In this document: positions 35,859 through 45,847 of the stretch, one piece after another
How positions within the stretch are numbered: position 1 is the stretch's first letter
Layout of the letters: each line of letters opens with the position of its first letter
Assembly (NCBI GenBank): GCA_902774145.1
Contig: CACYHC010000010.1
Span: forward strand, 1-64,000
DNA from: an uncultured Bacteroidia bacterium
GTDB lineage: Bacteria > Bacteroidota > Bacteroidia > Bacteroidales > UBA932
Length of the DNA stretch: 64,000 bases
Direction of reading: 5' to 3'
Notes under the pieces: generated by a model
Databases searched by the model: none
What the model was told of the DNA's origin: nothing
What the model saw: the letters and a program-made list of their open reading frames with translations, nothing else
Made by a program: the position numbers and the translations under genes

Positions 35859-38800
35859 CTATTCGGGTTTGAAGCCGAGGTTGTAGAGGTTGATGTTGGC
35901 CTCCGCGTAGAAGTACACGAGGGCAGACTCGGTAATGCCGGCCAGCTGATCCGCCGTCACCGTATAGGTCAGGGCAGCAGCGGCGGAGGACGTCGGAGTG
36001 AAGTCGTTCCAGAGCACGGTCACCTTCTTGCCTTCCGTGGTGGTGGTCACCAGGATGACGGCACCCTTGCGGTCGGTCGCCGTGGAACTGCCGGAAACCA
36101 TCTTATGGGTAATCACACCGGGCTTCGTAATCTTGAATGAAGCGTAACGGGCCGTGGGGATCCCGTCCTCGCCCAACGTGGACTTTCCCTTAAATTTGAT
36201 TCGCTGGCCCGCAGGGTCAAATTCAATAGCAGCCCCGGAAGCACCGCAATAGGTGACCTTGTCGATAACTTTTGCCTCCTCGAAGGCCCCGGCAGGGAAC
36301 TTCTCCGTATTGGCAAAGTCCGCATTGTACTCCTCATTGATGGCATCGGGATCATCGATGGGCGAGGGCGGTTCCGGATCGGGGCCGGCCGTCGGCGTCC
36401 AGACCACGGAGTAGATATTGATGGCACCGGCCGCACCATAGATGCTGATGTTGTCCCCGGCCTTGGCGGCGAGCTCCCAGCTGTTCTCCTGCGGCAGATC
36501 GGCCTTGCCCGGCGCGCTCTTGACATCCGCGTCGGTCACGGAACCGATGGCCACCGCCACGGTGCGCGCCGCATCGCCGGTAGAACGGACCGTCACCTTC
36601 AGGGTACCGGCGCTGCCCGCGATGAAACGGAGCAGGCACTGGCCCTTGTCGAGGCTGCCGGTATTCGCCAGCTGCATCCGGTAAAGCGGATTCTCGCTCT
36701 CGGCGTTATCGATACCGAACTTCAGGCTCTTGCCGCCGGATACGAAACCGAGGTTTCCGTACACCAGGTCTTCGGCAATGGCGGTGCCGGCACCAAAGTG
36801 CTCGACGGCAGCCTTCATATACGCGGCATCCCAGGCGGTCTGAGCCGTCGCGCTGACCGGCTTCAATCCTTCCTTGATGGTAAAGATGGCCGTACCTGGC
36901 TCGGAGGGCTGACGCACGAGGTCCGTCGCCGCGGGCATCGCCACGACGGATACCTGATACACATCCGCAGAAAGCTTGGAGGCATTGATACTGTAGGAAG
37001 TCTCCGTAACATCGTAGTGATTCCCCGCATAGGAAACGGTATAATAACCCGCCTTGGGCACCGCATCCCAGGCAACGACCACGGGCGTAGCAGAACCCTC
37101 GGTAATGGACTCGGGATTCACCGTCACCACGGGCGTAGCCAGCTGGGTCTCGCCGCTGGGATCGATATCATCCGTCCACTGCAGGCCGCTCAGGACGATG
37201 GGGGCCGTACCACAAATATAAAGGATATGCTCCGAACCCTCGGCCAGATCCGGGAAGGAAATCTTCTCGTTCTGCGCGCCGACAGGCACACCCGCCACCA
37301 TCTTGCCGTTCACGCTCACGCCCAGCATCGCCAGGTCGTCGCCCGCGCTCTTCGTGGAAACCACGACCGCACCGGGACGGTCCACCTTGATGGCGATACC
37401 GCCGTCCGCAATCACGCCGTCCACCATCGTGGGCGCCGCGGTAAACTGGAAGCCGTCAGCCGTGAAGTTGATGGGTTTCTCCTTGACGAAGAAGCGGATA
37501 CCGTCACGCACCATATCCTTGTCCGCCACCTTCTTGAAATACTTGGTATCGGTCAGGTTCCAGGTCTTGACGGGCACCGTCACCGGCAGGGTCAGGTCCT
37601 CGGGCACCGGCACATAGGGCTGCAACCAGCGGGGATCGCCCGCCTCGGCCGCCAGGACCGCCGTCGACACCACCGTGAAGTTGGACGCCTCGCTGTCCAT
37701 ACAAGGATCCTCGCCGAGCAGGGCGCCGCCACCGGCGATACACTTCTCGAGGCCCAGGGTCTCCGCGCCGCTCACCATGTGGCTGAAGAAGGCATCGTCG
37801 CAGCTGTAGAACCAGTTCTTGGCCACCTCCGTCGGGAGCATGTCGGCGGAATTGGTACCGAGCAGCGTACAACGCGTAGGATTGGCCTGCGGGTCGCCGT
37901 AATGCATGTTCACGAAGACATTCTTGTACAGGATAATCGCGGGATCGCCGCCGGCGGCATTCTTGGCACGGATATGCAGCAGACCGTTGGTATTGCCGTT
38001 CACGAAGAAGCAGAGATTGGCCAGCGTACAGTAGCTGATTTCAAGGCTCTCGAGCTTCGGATTTGCGTCGATGCGGACGAAGGTACGCATACCGTCGTAA
38101 ATCGTCGAATTGCTGAACTTCACGCTGCCGATATTGCAGGCCTTGCGGAAGTCGAAGCAGTCGCCGCCGTTGCCCTCGAAATCGTGCAGCAGGCAGTGGT
38201 CATAGGTCACCGTCGGGATATTCAGCCCGAAGTTGTCATACATCAGGCCCTTGGAATACCCGTGGATATCGCAGTTGAGGGCGGAGAAGGACGCCATTTC
38301 GCCGGCCTTGGTAATCGTCACCATATGACCGTACTTGTAGTCCATACCGTCGATCTCGACATTCTCGAAATGCAGGGATTTCACAAGGTCGGGATCCACC
38401 TGGAAGTCGCCCTGGAAGACCGGCATATTGCCCGCGGCATCCTCCTGGCCGTACAGGGCCAGCGAACCCGCCAGCTTCACGCTCTTGAGCATATACGGCT
38501 CTTCGGAAGGGAGCAGGAGAATCTTCTCCGCCCCGTCCACGAGGGCTGCGCGCAGGGCCGTCGTATCGGCCACCTCCACGGCGCCGGTCATATCCGGACG
38601 CGTCCAGGCATAGACCTCACCACGCTCCGCGCTCTTGTAGTGCAGCGTCAGCACATAATACGTCGAGGGATTCAGGACATCCACCACGGCGGCACCCGCC
38701 GCAGCCATCTCCGCCGTCACGTCGAAACGGGTATATTCCACATCTTCGCCGATCGGCGGAACGATACGGATATGGTCCACCTCCGGATCGGGCGTCCAAG

Positions 38801-39236
38801 CCATGGAAATGCTGGTCGAAGCCCTGTCGGTCACCTCGGGATTCAGCGAACTCTTGATGGCGGTCGTCTCCAGTTTCTTCACGCTGATGTACCACAGGGA
38901 AGGCTCCTTGCCCATCGCAACGCCGCGCACGCGGAACCAATAGGTCTCGTCGGCCTCCAGATGCGCCAGGAACGGCACTTCGTCCCTGGGGATCTCGTAT
39001 TCGAAGGCAGGCTCGCCTTCCATCGCCTCGTTGGTGTAGAGTTCCAGGATAAAGGCCTGGGTCGTCTTGGCCTTGTCCCAGTTGAAGTTCACGTACTCCC
39101 CGTCCTTGATGACGGCGGTCACGTTAGTCGGCTCAAAGCAGCGGCTCAGGTCGACCTCCTCGATCACGGGCGGAATCTCGTTCACGCAGGAAATCGCGAA
39201 AAGGGCCGCGATAGCCGCAAATATCTTGTTTTTCAT
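35859..39236 (-). CDS. Surface lipoprotein with FN3-like and DUF4957/DUF5123 (beta-helix) domains
   Basis: Large outer-surface lipoprotein (1125 residues from ATG 39236, one nt after the SusD stop). Signal MKNKIFAAIAALFAISC with the acylated Cys at about 17. Residues about 40-210 hold two fibronectin-III-like modules (WDKAKTTQAFILELYTNEA; AWTPDPEVDHIRIV). About 220-570 is a right-handed parallel beta-helix region (ENVEIDGMDYKYGHM, HCLLHDFEGNGGDCFDF, NSTIYDGMRTFVRID) of the DUF4957/DUF5123 type found beside SusCD in pectin loci. The C-terminal half has further beta-sandwich modules with Asp/Pro linkers. Probable role: binding, perhaps cutting, pectic glycans; no catalytic residues can be assigned. 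Confidence 0.8.
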   Translation of the reverse strand: MKNKIFAAIAALFAISCVNEIPPVIEEVDLSRCFEPTNVTAVIKDGEYVNFNWDKAKTTQAFILELYTNEAMEGEPAFEYEIPRDEVPFLAHLEADETYWFRVRGVAMGKEPSLWYISVKKLETTAIKSSLNPEVTDRASTSISMAWTPDPEVDHIRIVPPIGEDVEYTRFDVTAEMAAAGAAVVDVLNPSTYYVLTLHYKSAERGEVYAWTRPDMTGAVEVADTTALRAALVDGAEKILLLPSEEPYMLKSVKLAGSLALYGQEDAAGNMPVFQGDFQVDPDLVKSLHFENVEIDGMDYKYGHMVTITKAGEMASFSALNCDIHGYSKGLMYDNFGLNIPTVTYDHCLLHDFEGNGGDCFDFRKACNIGSVKFSNSTIYDGMRTFVRIDANPKLESLEISYCTLANLCFFVNGNTNGLLHIRAKNAAGGDPAIILYKNVFVNMHYGDPQANPTRCTLLGTNSADMLPTEVAKNWFYSCDDAFFSHMVSGAETLGLEKCIAGGGALLGEDPCMDSEASNFTVVSTAVLAAEAGDPRWLQPYVPVPEDLTLPVTVPVKTWNLTDTKYFKKVADKDMVRDGIRFFVKEKPINFTADGFQFTAAPTMVDGVIADGGIAIKVDRPGAVVVSTKSAGDDLAMLGVSVNGKMVAGVPVGAQNEKISFPDLAEGSEHILYICGTAPIVLSGLQWTDDIDPSGETQLATPVVTVNPESITEGSATPVVVAWDAVPKAGYYTVSYAGNHYDVTETSYSINASKLSADVYQVSVVAMPAATDLVRQPSEPGTAIFTIKEGLKPVSATAQTAWDAAYMKAAVEHFGAGTAIAEDLVYGNLGFVSGGKSLKFGIDNAESENPLYRMQLANTGSLDKGQCLLRFIAGSAGTLKVTVRSTGDAARTVAVAIGSVTDADVKSAPGKADLPQENSWELAAKAGDNISIYGAAGAINIYSVVWTPTAGPDPEPPSPIDDPDAINEEYNADFANTEKFPAGAFEEAKVIDKVTYCGASGAAIEFDPAGQRIKFKGKSTLGEDGIPTARYASFKITKPGVITHKMVSGSSTATDRKGAVILVTTTTEGKKVTVLWNDFTPTSSAAAALTYTVTADQLAGITESALVYFYAEANINLYNLGFKPE

Positions 39237-39237
39237 A

Positions 39238-41067
39238 CTAATAACCATAATCATTTACAATATAACCAACGGCATTGGTGAGGTCGAAGGTACTGATCGG
39301 CCACCACATATGCTGCTCCGGGTTCACCTCGTCCTTGTAGAGGGTGGCCGCCTTCTTCTCCAGTCCGGAAACGGAGTAATACTTGCTCGCCTCACCCTCG
39401 GAATTGGTATAGATTTCCCAGTCTGCGGGCGGATCGCTCTCGCCCTTGTTCAGACCGTACCAGCGAATCGTGCAGTCGTCCGCGGCATAGGTGTAGTACA
39501 CATAATCCGGAATTCCGGCATACTTACCGCTCTTCTCGCCCAGCGCGGCCAGGTCGGCCTTCGCCTCGTCGAGCTTCTCCTTCAGGATGCCCCAGCGGAT
39601 GAGGTCGCCCTTGCGGAGCATTTCACCCACGAACTCCAGCGCACGTTCCTTCACGATCGCGTCGAAGAAATCCCCCTCGCCGAGCGCATCGACATAAGCG
39701 TCCGCCACGGCGATATCGTTCGGGAAAGCGCGTTCGCGCACCTGCTTCAGGTAGCCCTTCGCCTCGGGCAGATAGCCCAGGTTCGCGGCGATTTCGGCGG
39801 CCATCAGCAGCACGTCCGCATAACGCATATAAATGGGCTTGATGCCGTCGTCGTTGCCGCCGGTATACGGCACCTTCGTCATCCATTCGAAGCGATACTT
39901 GCCGAAATACCAGGTCGAACCGCCGTTCAGGACTTCGCGGTCCACCCCGTCGAGGCCCCGCTCCCAGTGGAAGGGAACGCAGCTGATGTCGCGGCGCACA
40001 TCGCCCTCGTCATACATATAATAGACGGTAGGCAGCGGGCCGGCGTCTCCACCGCGCTTGTCCGCCGTACCGATCCACTTGGTCCGGGTGGTATTGGCCA
40101 CCGCGAAGGTGTAGTTCCAGCGGCCGCGGCCATCGGCGAAAGGATAGGCAAACAGCACCTCGCCGCCTGCGGTCATATCCATATTGTTGAAATCCTGCCA
40201 GAGCTTCTCGAAATCGACGAGCTTCAGGCCCGAATTCTTGATACAGTCGCGCAGGTACTCCAGCGCCTTGGGATACAGCACGTTCGCCTTCAGCGCAGGG
40301 TCGTTGGTCTCCCGCTTCGAACCCGGGTTGCCGGTCCCCACCTGTCCCTCGTCGGGACGCCAGGAAGAACCGGAAGCGGCGAGCGCCAGACGCGCGTACA
40401 GACCTTCCGCAAAGGCCTTGCTGATGCGGCCCGTCGACTGCGTAGCGGCATTGCCGTTCGGCCAGGGCAGATACGGGATCGCTTCCTCGATATCGCCAAG
40501 CAACTGCTTGTAAATGATATCCTTATCGGACTTGTTCAGATAAATCTTATCGGCGCTGACCGGCTCGAAACGGGCGGGCACCTCGCCATAGGCCTTCAAG
40601 AGGTCGGCATAGAGGACGGCGCGGAGCACCAGCGCCTCGCCGAGCAGGTAACGCATATTCTCGTCCGCGTTCACATTGCCGTAGGTACGCAGGCCCTGGA
40701 TACAGAGGTTCACGCGCTCGATGCCTTCATAAAGGCTGGCAAACGGACCCTTTTCGATACTGAGCTGGGCATTGCCCGGCGTACAGTCGTACGCGGCGAT
40801 ATCCAGCTTCACGCCGGCCGTCGTCGAGGTATAGGCCTCGATATCGGTATTGATACCATAATAGCAAAGGTAGCGTCCGCGATGGCCGTTCTGCGTACCG
40901 AAGGCGGTATACACCCCGTAAATACTGTTCTCGGCCAGGTCGTAGTTGGCAAAGACCACCGATTCGTCGAAGGAGGACTTCGTCGGGCTGGTCAGGTCGA
41001 TACAGGAGACGCTGGCCGCCGCGAGAGCGCCGAGCGCAAAGATTCTAAAAATCGTTTTCATCGTCAT
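39238..41067 (-). CDS. susD: SusD/RagB-family glycan-binding lipoprotein
   Basis: SusD-like outer-membrane lipoprotein that caps its SusC partner and binds oligosaccharides. The 609-residue protein has a lipoprotein signal (FALGALAAASVSC), then the TPR-rich SusD fold: NYDLAENSIYGVYTAFG, EGIERVNLCIQGL, YLLGEALVLRAVLYADLLKAYGEVPARFEPV, PVYMRYADVLLMAAEIAANLG-like and RERALEFVGEMLRKGDLIRWG. AAAGGAG stands before the start; ATG 41067 and ATG 41061 are both possible. It follows susC after 7 nt, as in almost all SusCD pairs. Confidence 0.95.
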   Translation of the reverse strand: MTMKTIFRIFALGALAAASVSCIDLTSPTKSSFDESVVFANYDLAENSIYGVYTAFGTQNGHRGRYLCYYGINTDIEAYTSTTAGVKLDIAAYDCTPGNAQLSIEKGPFASLYEGIERVNLCIQGLRTYGNVNADENMRYLLGEALVLRAVLYADLLKAYGEVPARFEPVSADKIYLNKSDKDIIYKQLLGDIEEAIPYLPWPNGNAATQSTGRISKAFAEGLYARLALAASGSSWRPDEGQVGTGNPGSKRETNDPALKANVLYPKALEYLRDCIKNSGLKLVDFEKLWQDFNNMDMTAGGEVLFAYPFADGRGRWNYTFAVANTTRTKWIGTADKRGGDAGPLPTVYYMYDEGDVRRDISCVPFHWERGLDGVDREVLNGGSTWYFGKYRFEWMTKVPYTGGNDDGIKPIYMRYADVLLMAAEIAANLGYLPEAKGYLKQVRERAFPNDIAVADAYVDALGEGDFFDAIVKERALEFVGEMLRKGDLIRWGILKEKLDEAKADLAALGEKSGKYAGIPDYVYYTYAADDCTIRWYGLNKGESDPPADWEIYTNSEGEASKYYSVSGLEKKAATLYKDEVNPEQHMWWPISTFDLTNAVGYIVNDYGY

Positions 41068-41074
41068 TTCTCCT

Positions 41075-44000
41075 TTAGAAAGTGATGTTCAAGCCACCCA
41101 CGACGCCGATGCTCTTGGGATAGGCGGAAAAATCAACGCCCGGGGTCAGCGGGGTCGCACGGCGGGAATCCACCTCGGGATCGAAGCCGGAATACGCCGT
41201 CAGGCAGAAGAGGTTGCTGCCCGTCACATAGAAGCGCAACTTCTTCATCTTGATGCGGGAAGTCAGCGCCTCGGGCAGGGTATAACCGATGGTGGCGGTG
41301 CTCAGGCGGAGGAACGAACCGTCCTCGAGCGCCCAGTCGGTCACCACGGCATTGGTGAGCGGAGACCACATCGTGGTGCCCGCGTTCATCTCGCGCAGGC
41401 GTTCCGGGTCATTGACCAGCTCGCCGGTACCCCAGTCGATATTGCACCAGCGCTTGTCCGGGGACATCGTGTCCAGGAGGTTGCGGCGCCAGTAATCGCG
41501 GTAAGAGGTAAATTCAATCTTGTTGGCGTTGTAAATCTTGTTGCCGAACACATAGTTGAAATTCAGGGCGAAATCGATGCCCCAGGCCACACCGCTCAGC
41601 GAGAAACCGCCGGAGCCCAGCGGCAGGGTGTTGCCGATGACCTGCAGGTCAGGCGTACCGTCGCCGTCCTTGTCCTCGAGCTTCAGGGCGCCCGGACGCA
41701 TAAAGTTCGCGCCGATCTGGTCCTTGCAGTCCACTACCCCCTCATTGAGTACCCACTTGTTCTTGTCGGCATCATAGGTAAAGTCGTCCACCTCATAGCG
41801 GCCGGCCACCTTGTAGCCATAGACATTGCCCAGGGGCTGTCCGGGTTCCACCAGGAAGTCCGCATAGGGGGACAGCTTCGTGGACGCCCAGTTACTGTAG
41901 GCGGGAATGGAGGCCAGGTTGCCCAGGCTCATCACCCGGTTCTGGTTGATGGCGATATTGCCGGAGAAATTCAGGCCGAAGTTCTTCGTCTCCACGAGCA
42001 CCGCGCTGATACCGAACTCGATACCGCGGTTCCGGATGGTACCGCTGTTCCGGTACTGATACTGATAACCGGAGCCCGCCGTCGGGAACTGGATGAGCAG
42101 CTTGTCGATGGTGTTCTCATAGAGTTCGATGCTGCCGTTGATGCGGCTGCGCAGGAAGGAGAAGTCGATACCTATATTATGAGAATAGGTGGTCTCCCAG
42201 GTCAGGTCGGGGTTCGGCATGATGGTCTTGCCGTCCACGGTGGTGGAAGCCCAGGGCGTGCTGGTGCCGTACACCCACTGCGCGGAAGCGTCGGTCAGGG
42301 CGGCATAATACATCGCCTGTACGCCGGACGGGATGTTGTTGTTACCGGCGGTACCGAAGCTGTAGCGCAGCTTGAGGTTGTTCAGCCAGGTCACATTCTT
42401 CATCCAGCTTTCATTGGAAATCGTCCAGCCCACGGCCGCCGAGGGGAACACGCCCCACTGCCGGCCCTTCGCAAAGCGCGACGAACCGTCGGCGCGCACC
42501 GTCGCGGAGAAGGAATAACGGCTGTCAAAGTCGTAATTCACGCGACTGAAGAAGGAGAGCAGCTTGTCGTCGGGATCATAGAAATTGTTCGCCGTACGCA
42601 CATAAGAACCGGAAGACATAAAGTTCCGGGCCAGCGCGGAGGTAAAGAAGTCGGGCAGACCCTCCACCACCATCGTATTGACGCTGGAGGTCGTGATGAG
42701 GAATTCCGCACCCAGCAGGGCGTCCAGATGATGACGCTTGTCGGGAATCACCTTGTCAAACTTATAATTCAAGGTATTGGTACTGCGGATCTTGCGGCGG
42801 TTATAAGTGACCGAGCGCGCGGCGGGGTGGTTCTTCTCCACCGCCGTGTTCGCCACATAATAGGTCGTCAGGCCGTAGAACTGGTCGTCGGACTGGCTCC
42901 AGTCGTCCAGACCGCCTTCCAGGCGCAGGTCCAGGTTCTTGATGATGTGCCAGGTCATCGCGGCATTCAGCGTCCAGTTCTTGCGGATGCGCTGCTTGTC
43001 GTTGTCCGCAACACTGCGGAGCGGCTGCACGTTGTCGCCGTAATCCTCCTCGAGGTCGGAATCGTTGGCCGCATTGTCGAGCGGAATCGGCGTGTACTGC
43101 ACCGCGTGCTTGAGACGGCCGTTGGTACCGGAGGTCGAACCGGAATCATTGATCGAGTTCGCGCCGGCGCCCATCACCTTCAGGTGCGAGTAACGCAGGT
43201 TCAGGTCGAAGGTGAGCTGCTTGATGGGCTTGTACTGCGTCTTGAAGGAGAGGTTGTCGCGGTGATAGTCGGAGCCGGTCATGATGGCCTTCTCGTTGAT
43301 GTGCGCGTAAGAGGCATTCCACTTCACTTTCTCGCCGCCGCCGCTCACCATCAGGTTGTGGTTGAAGGTGGTACCGGTGTGGCCGAAGACCTGCCGCACC
43401 CAGTCGTTGCCCTTCACATCCTGGTACATATCAATGTCGGAGAAGGAGCCGAACAGGGGGACATAGCGCTCGTCGATCTTGTTCTCCACGGACGCCAGTT
43501 CATACTGTCCGCGGACAAAATCATAAGGGCTCATCACCGTGGCGGCACCCTTGTTCGCCATCCACTTTCCGCCGCCGTAGGCGTTGTAGGTGACGCTGAT
43601 CTTCCCCTTTTCGCCGGACTTGGTGGTCACCAGCACGACACCGTTGGCACCGCGGCTACCGTAGATGGCGGTCGAGAAGGCATCCTTCAACACGTCGATG
43701 GACTTGATGTCCGACGCGGCGATATCCGCAATGCTCTCCACCGGGAAACCGTCCACGATATACAGCGGTGAGGCGTCCTGGGTAATGGAACCGGAGCCAC
43801 GCACGCGGATCTTCACGTCCGCATCCGGGTCACCCTCGGTCGTGGTCACCTGGACACCCGCCATCTTACCGGTCAGGGCCTCGGTCACATTCGAAACCGG
43901 GGCCTCGGTAATGGCCTTGCTGTCCAGCGAGGTGACCGAACCCATCACGTCGCGCCGCTTCACGGTCGCATAACCGATGACGACGGTCTCGTCGAGGAAG

Positions 44001-44296
44001 TTCGTGTCGTCCTGCATCACGACATCGAAAAAGTTCTTGGAACCGATTTTGATCACCTGCGTCTGCATACCGATGCAGGTAATCTCCAGGGTTTTCTTCG
44101 AGGCGTCCGCGATATCGATGGAGAAATTACCATCCAAATCGGTGGAAACGCCCTGCGTGGTCCCCTGGACCATGACGGCCGCTCCCGGGATGGGAATGCC
44201 GGCCGCATCTTTGACTACGCCCTTGATGACGTCCGCGTGTGCATTAGCACACCACAAAAACGCAAAAAGGACGGCCAGTGCTCGAAAGGCTTTCAT
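41075..44296 (-). CDS. susC: SusC/RagA-family TonB-dependent outer-membrane transporter
   Basis: TonB-dependent porin importing glycans with the SusD lid. The 1073-residue protein has a signal peptide (MKAFRALAVLFAFLWCANAHA), an N-terminal carboxypeptidase-D-like extension (VIKGVVKDAAGIPIPGAAVMV), the TonB box/plug (DETVVIGYATVKRRDVMGSV; PLYIVDGFPVESI; AIYGSRGANGVVLVTTKSG) and a long beta-barrel ending VGGLNITF with terminal Phe. No anti-sigma (FecR) interaction domain is seen at the N-terminus. Head of the three-gene pectin-type operon; divergent to the GH28 gene. Confidence 0.96.
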   Translation of the reverse strand: MKAFRALAVLFAFLWCANAHADVIKGVVKDAAGIPIPGAAVMVQGTTQGVSTDLDGNFSIDIADASKKTLEITCIGMQTQVIKIGSKNFFDVVMQDDTNFLDETVVIGYATVKRRDVMGSVTSLDSKAITEAPVSNVTEALTGKMAGVQVTTTEGDPDADVKIRVRGSGSITQDASPLYIVDGFPVESIADIAASDIKSIDVLKDAFSTAIYGSRGANGVVLVTTKSGEKGKISVTYNAYGGGKWMANKGAATVMSPYDFVRGQYELASVENKIDERYVPLFGSFSDIDMYQDVKGNDWVRQVFGHTGTTFNHNLMVSGGGEKVKWNASYAHINEKAIMTGSDYHRDNLSFKTQYKPIKQLTFDLNLRYSHLKVMGAGANSINDSGSTSGTNGRLKHAVQYTPIPLDNAANDSDLEEDYGDNVQPLRSVADNDKQRIRKNWTLNAAMTWHIIKNLDLRLEGGLDDWSQSDDQFYGLTTYYVANTAVEKNHPAARSVTYNRRKIRSTNTLNYKFDKVIPDKRHHLDALLGAEFLITTSSVNTMVVEGLPDFFTSALARNFMSSGSYVRTANNFYDPDDKLLSFFSRVNYDFDSRYSFSATVRADGSSRFAKGRQWGVFPSAAVGWTISNESWMKNVTWLNNLKLRYSFGTAGNNNIPSGVQAMYYAALTDASAQWVYGTSTPWASTTVDGKTIMPNPDLTWETTYSHNIGIDFSFLRSRINGSIELYENTIDKLLIQFPTAGSGYQYQYRNSGTIRNRGIEFGISAVLVETKNFGLNFSGNIAINQNRVMSLGNLASIPAYSNWASTKLSPYADFLVEPGQPLGNVYGYKVAGRYEVDDFTYDADKNKWVLNEGVVDCKDQIGANFMRPGALKLEDKDGDGTPDLQVIGNTLPLGSGGFSLSGVAWGIDFALNFNYVFGNKIYNANKIEFTSYRDYWRRNLLDTMSPDKRWCNIDWGTGELVNDPERLREMNAGTTMWSPLTNAVVTDWALEDGSFLRLSTATIGYTLPEALTSRIKMKKLRFYVTGSNLFCLTAYSGFDPEVDSRRATPLTPGVDFSAYPKSIGVVGGLNITF

Positions 44297-44352
44297 ACGT
44301 TAATTTTTTGTGAATTTAGTTTATATTTTTATGTGGTTGCAATCTTGCGCTA

Positions 44353-44360
44353 CAAATATA
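44353..44360 (-). promoter_or_regulatory. -7 box of the susC operon
   Basis: TATATTTG on the minus strand, 56 nt before the susC ATG, in the 93-nt divergent gap with GH28. The -33 position has no good TTTG. The opposite strand carries TATCTTGC (44374-44381) 8 nt before the GH28 ATG, a poorer match. Confidence 0.55.
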
Positions 44361-44389
44361 TAAAATTTTTTCATATCTTGCCCTCCGAT

Positions 44390-45847
44390 ATGAAAATCTT
44401 TCCACTTTTTGCTTTTTTAAGCCTGGCGGCCCTTACGGCCTGCAACGATTACGAATTTGAAGCCTACTACCGGGATTTGCCCTTTTCGATGGAGCGCGTC
44501 TCCCGTCCGTCCATCCCCGCGCAGCGCGTCTGCCTGACGGATTTCGGCGCCGTGGGGGACGGCATCACCCTCAACACCGACGCCTTCGCCGCGGCCTTCG
44601 CGAAACTCGAAGCGATGGGCGGCGGCCACCTCGACGTCCCCGAGGGCGTCTGGCTCACGGGCCCCGTCGAACTGAAAAGCAACACCGACCTGCATCTCGC
44701 TTTCGGCGCGGTGGTACGCTTCGCCACCGACCCGTCGCTCTATCCCATTATCAAAACCTCGTTCGAAGGGCTGGACACCCGGCGCTGCACCTCCCCGCTC
44801 AGCGCCCTGGACGCGCACGACATCAGCATCACCGGCAACGGCGTCTTTGACGGCGGCGGCGATGCCTGGCGCCCCCTCAAGAAATCCAAGGTCACAGCCT
44901 CCGTCTGGAAGCAAAAAGTGGCCTCCGGCGGCGTCCTGAACGAGAAAGGCGACATCTGGTACCCCGACGAAGACTATCTCGTCGCCGAGCGCACGGCGAA
45001 CATGAACGTCCCCGACCCGTCCCTGCCCGACGAAGCGGTCAAGCGCTTCCTGCGGCCAGTTCTGGTGTCGCTGCGCGGCTGCACGAACGTCCTGCTCGAA
45101 GGCTGCACCTACCAGAACTCCCCCGCCTGGAACCTGCATCCGATGCTCTGCACCAACCTTATTATAAAAGGTGTAACGGTCCGCAATCCCGCCTGGTCCC
45201 AGAACGGCGACGGCATTGACATCGAATCCTGCACCAACACCCTGCTCATCGACTCCTCCTTCGACTGCGGCGACGACGGCATCTGCATCAAGTCCGGCAA
45301 GGACGAAGACGGCCGCCGCCGGGGCGTTCCCTGCAAGGGTCTGCTCGTGGACGGCTGCACGGTCTATCACGGACACGGCGGCTTCGTGGTGGGCAGCGAG
45401 ATGAGCGGCGGCGTGTGCGACGTCAAAATCGCGGGTTGCCGCTTCCTCGGCACGGATGTCGGCCTGCGCTTCAAGAGCTGCCGCGGCCGCGGGGGCGTAG
45501 TGGAAAACATCTGGATTTCAGACATCGTGATGACGGACATCGTGGCGGAAGGCCTGCTCTTCGACCTGCACTACGGCGGAAAATCCGCCCTGGAAGCCGC
45601 CGAGGACGGGGACCAGCCGGACCTGGGCCAATACACCGTCGATGAAACGACCCCCTCCTTCCGGGACATCCACATCCGGAACGTGCGCTGCGACGGCGCC
45701 GGCCGGGCCATCTACATCAACGGCCTGCCGGAAATGCCGGTCAAGAACATCTCCCTGGAAGACTGCTTCTTCCGCGCCAAGAAAGGAGCGGAAATCCACC
45801 GCGCCGAGGGCATCACGCAGGAACGCGTAGAAATTATCGCCCAATAA
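44390..45847 (+). CDS. GH28 polygalacturonase-type lipoprotein
   Basis: Glycoside hydrolase family 28 enzyme acting on galacturonan or rhamnogalacturonan. From ATG 44390 it is 485 residues with a lipoprotein signal (FLSLAALTAC, Cys18). All four GH28 motifs are present: N-G-D (272-274, for NTD), DD (295-296), GHG (328-330) and R-F-K (360-362, for RIK), on a parallel beta-helix (LTDFGAVGDGITLNTDAFAAAF is the family N-terminal motif). It is transcribed away from susC and shares a 93-nt promoter gap with it. Exo or endo mode and exact substrate cannot be told. Its last 14 bp overlap the end of apbE. Confidence 0.93.
   Translation: MKIFPLFAFLSLAALTACNDYEFEAYYRDLPFSMERVSRPSIPAQRVCLTDFGAVGDGITLNTDAFAAAFAKLEAMGGGHLDVPEGVWLTGPVELKSNTDLHLAFGAVVRFATDPSLYPIIKTSFEGLDTRRCTSPLSALDAHDISITGNGVFDGGGDAWRPLKKSKVTASVWKQKVASGGVLNEKGDIWYPDEDYLVAERTANMNVPDPSLPDEAVKRFLRPVLVSLRGCTNVLLEGCTYQNSPAWNLHPMLCTNLIIKGVTVRNPAWSQNGDGIDIESCTNTLLIDSSFDCGDDGICIKSGKDEDGRRRGVPCKGLLVDGCTVYHGHGGFVVGSEMSGGVCDVKIAGCRFLGTDVGLRFKSCRGRGGVVENIWISDIVMTDIVAEGLLFDLHYGGKSALEAAEDGDQPDLGQYTVDETTPSFRDIHIRNVRCDGAGRAIYINGLPEMPVKNISLEDCFFRAKKGAEIHRAEGITQERVEIIAQ

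Noticed and set aside
36798..43771. Very long plus-strand open frames opposite the SusC, SusD and DUF5123-like genes
   Set aside because: The minus-strand genes have signal peptides, family motifs and a proper terminator; the opposite frames have none.
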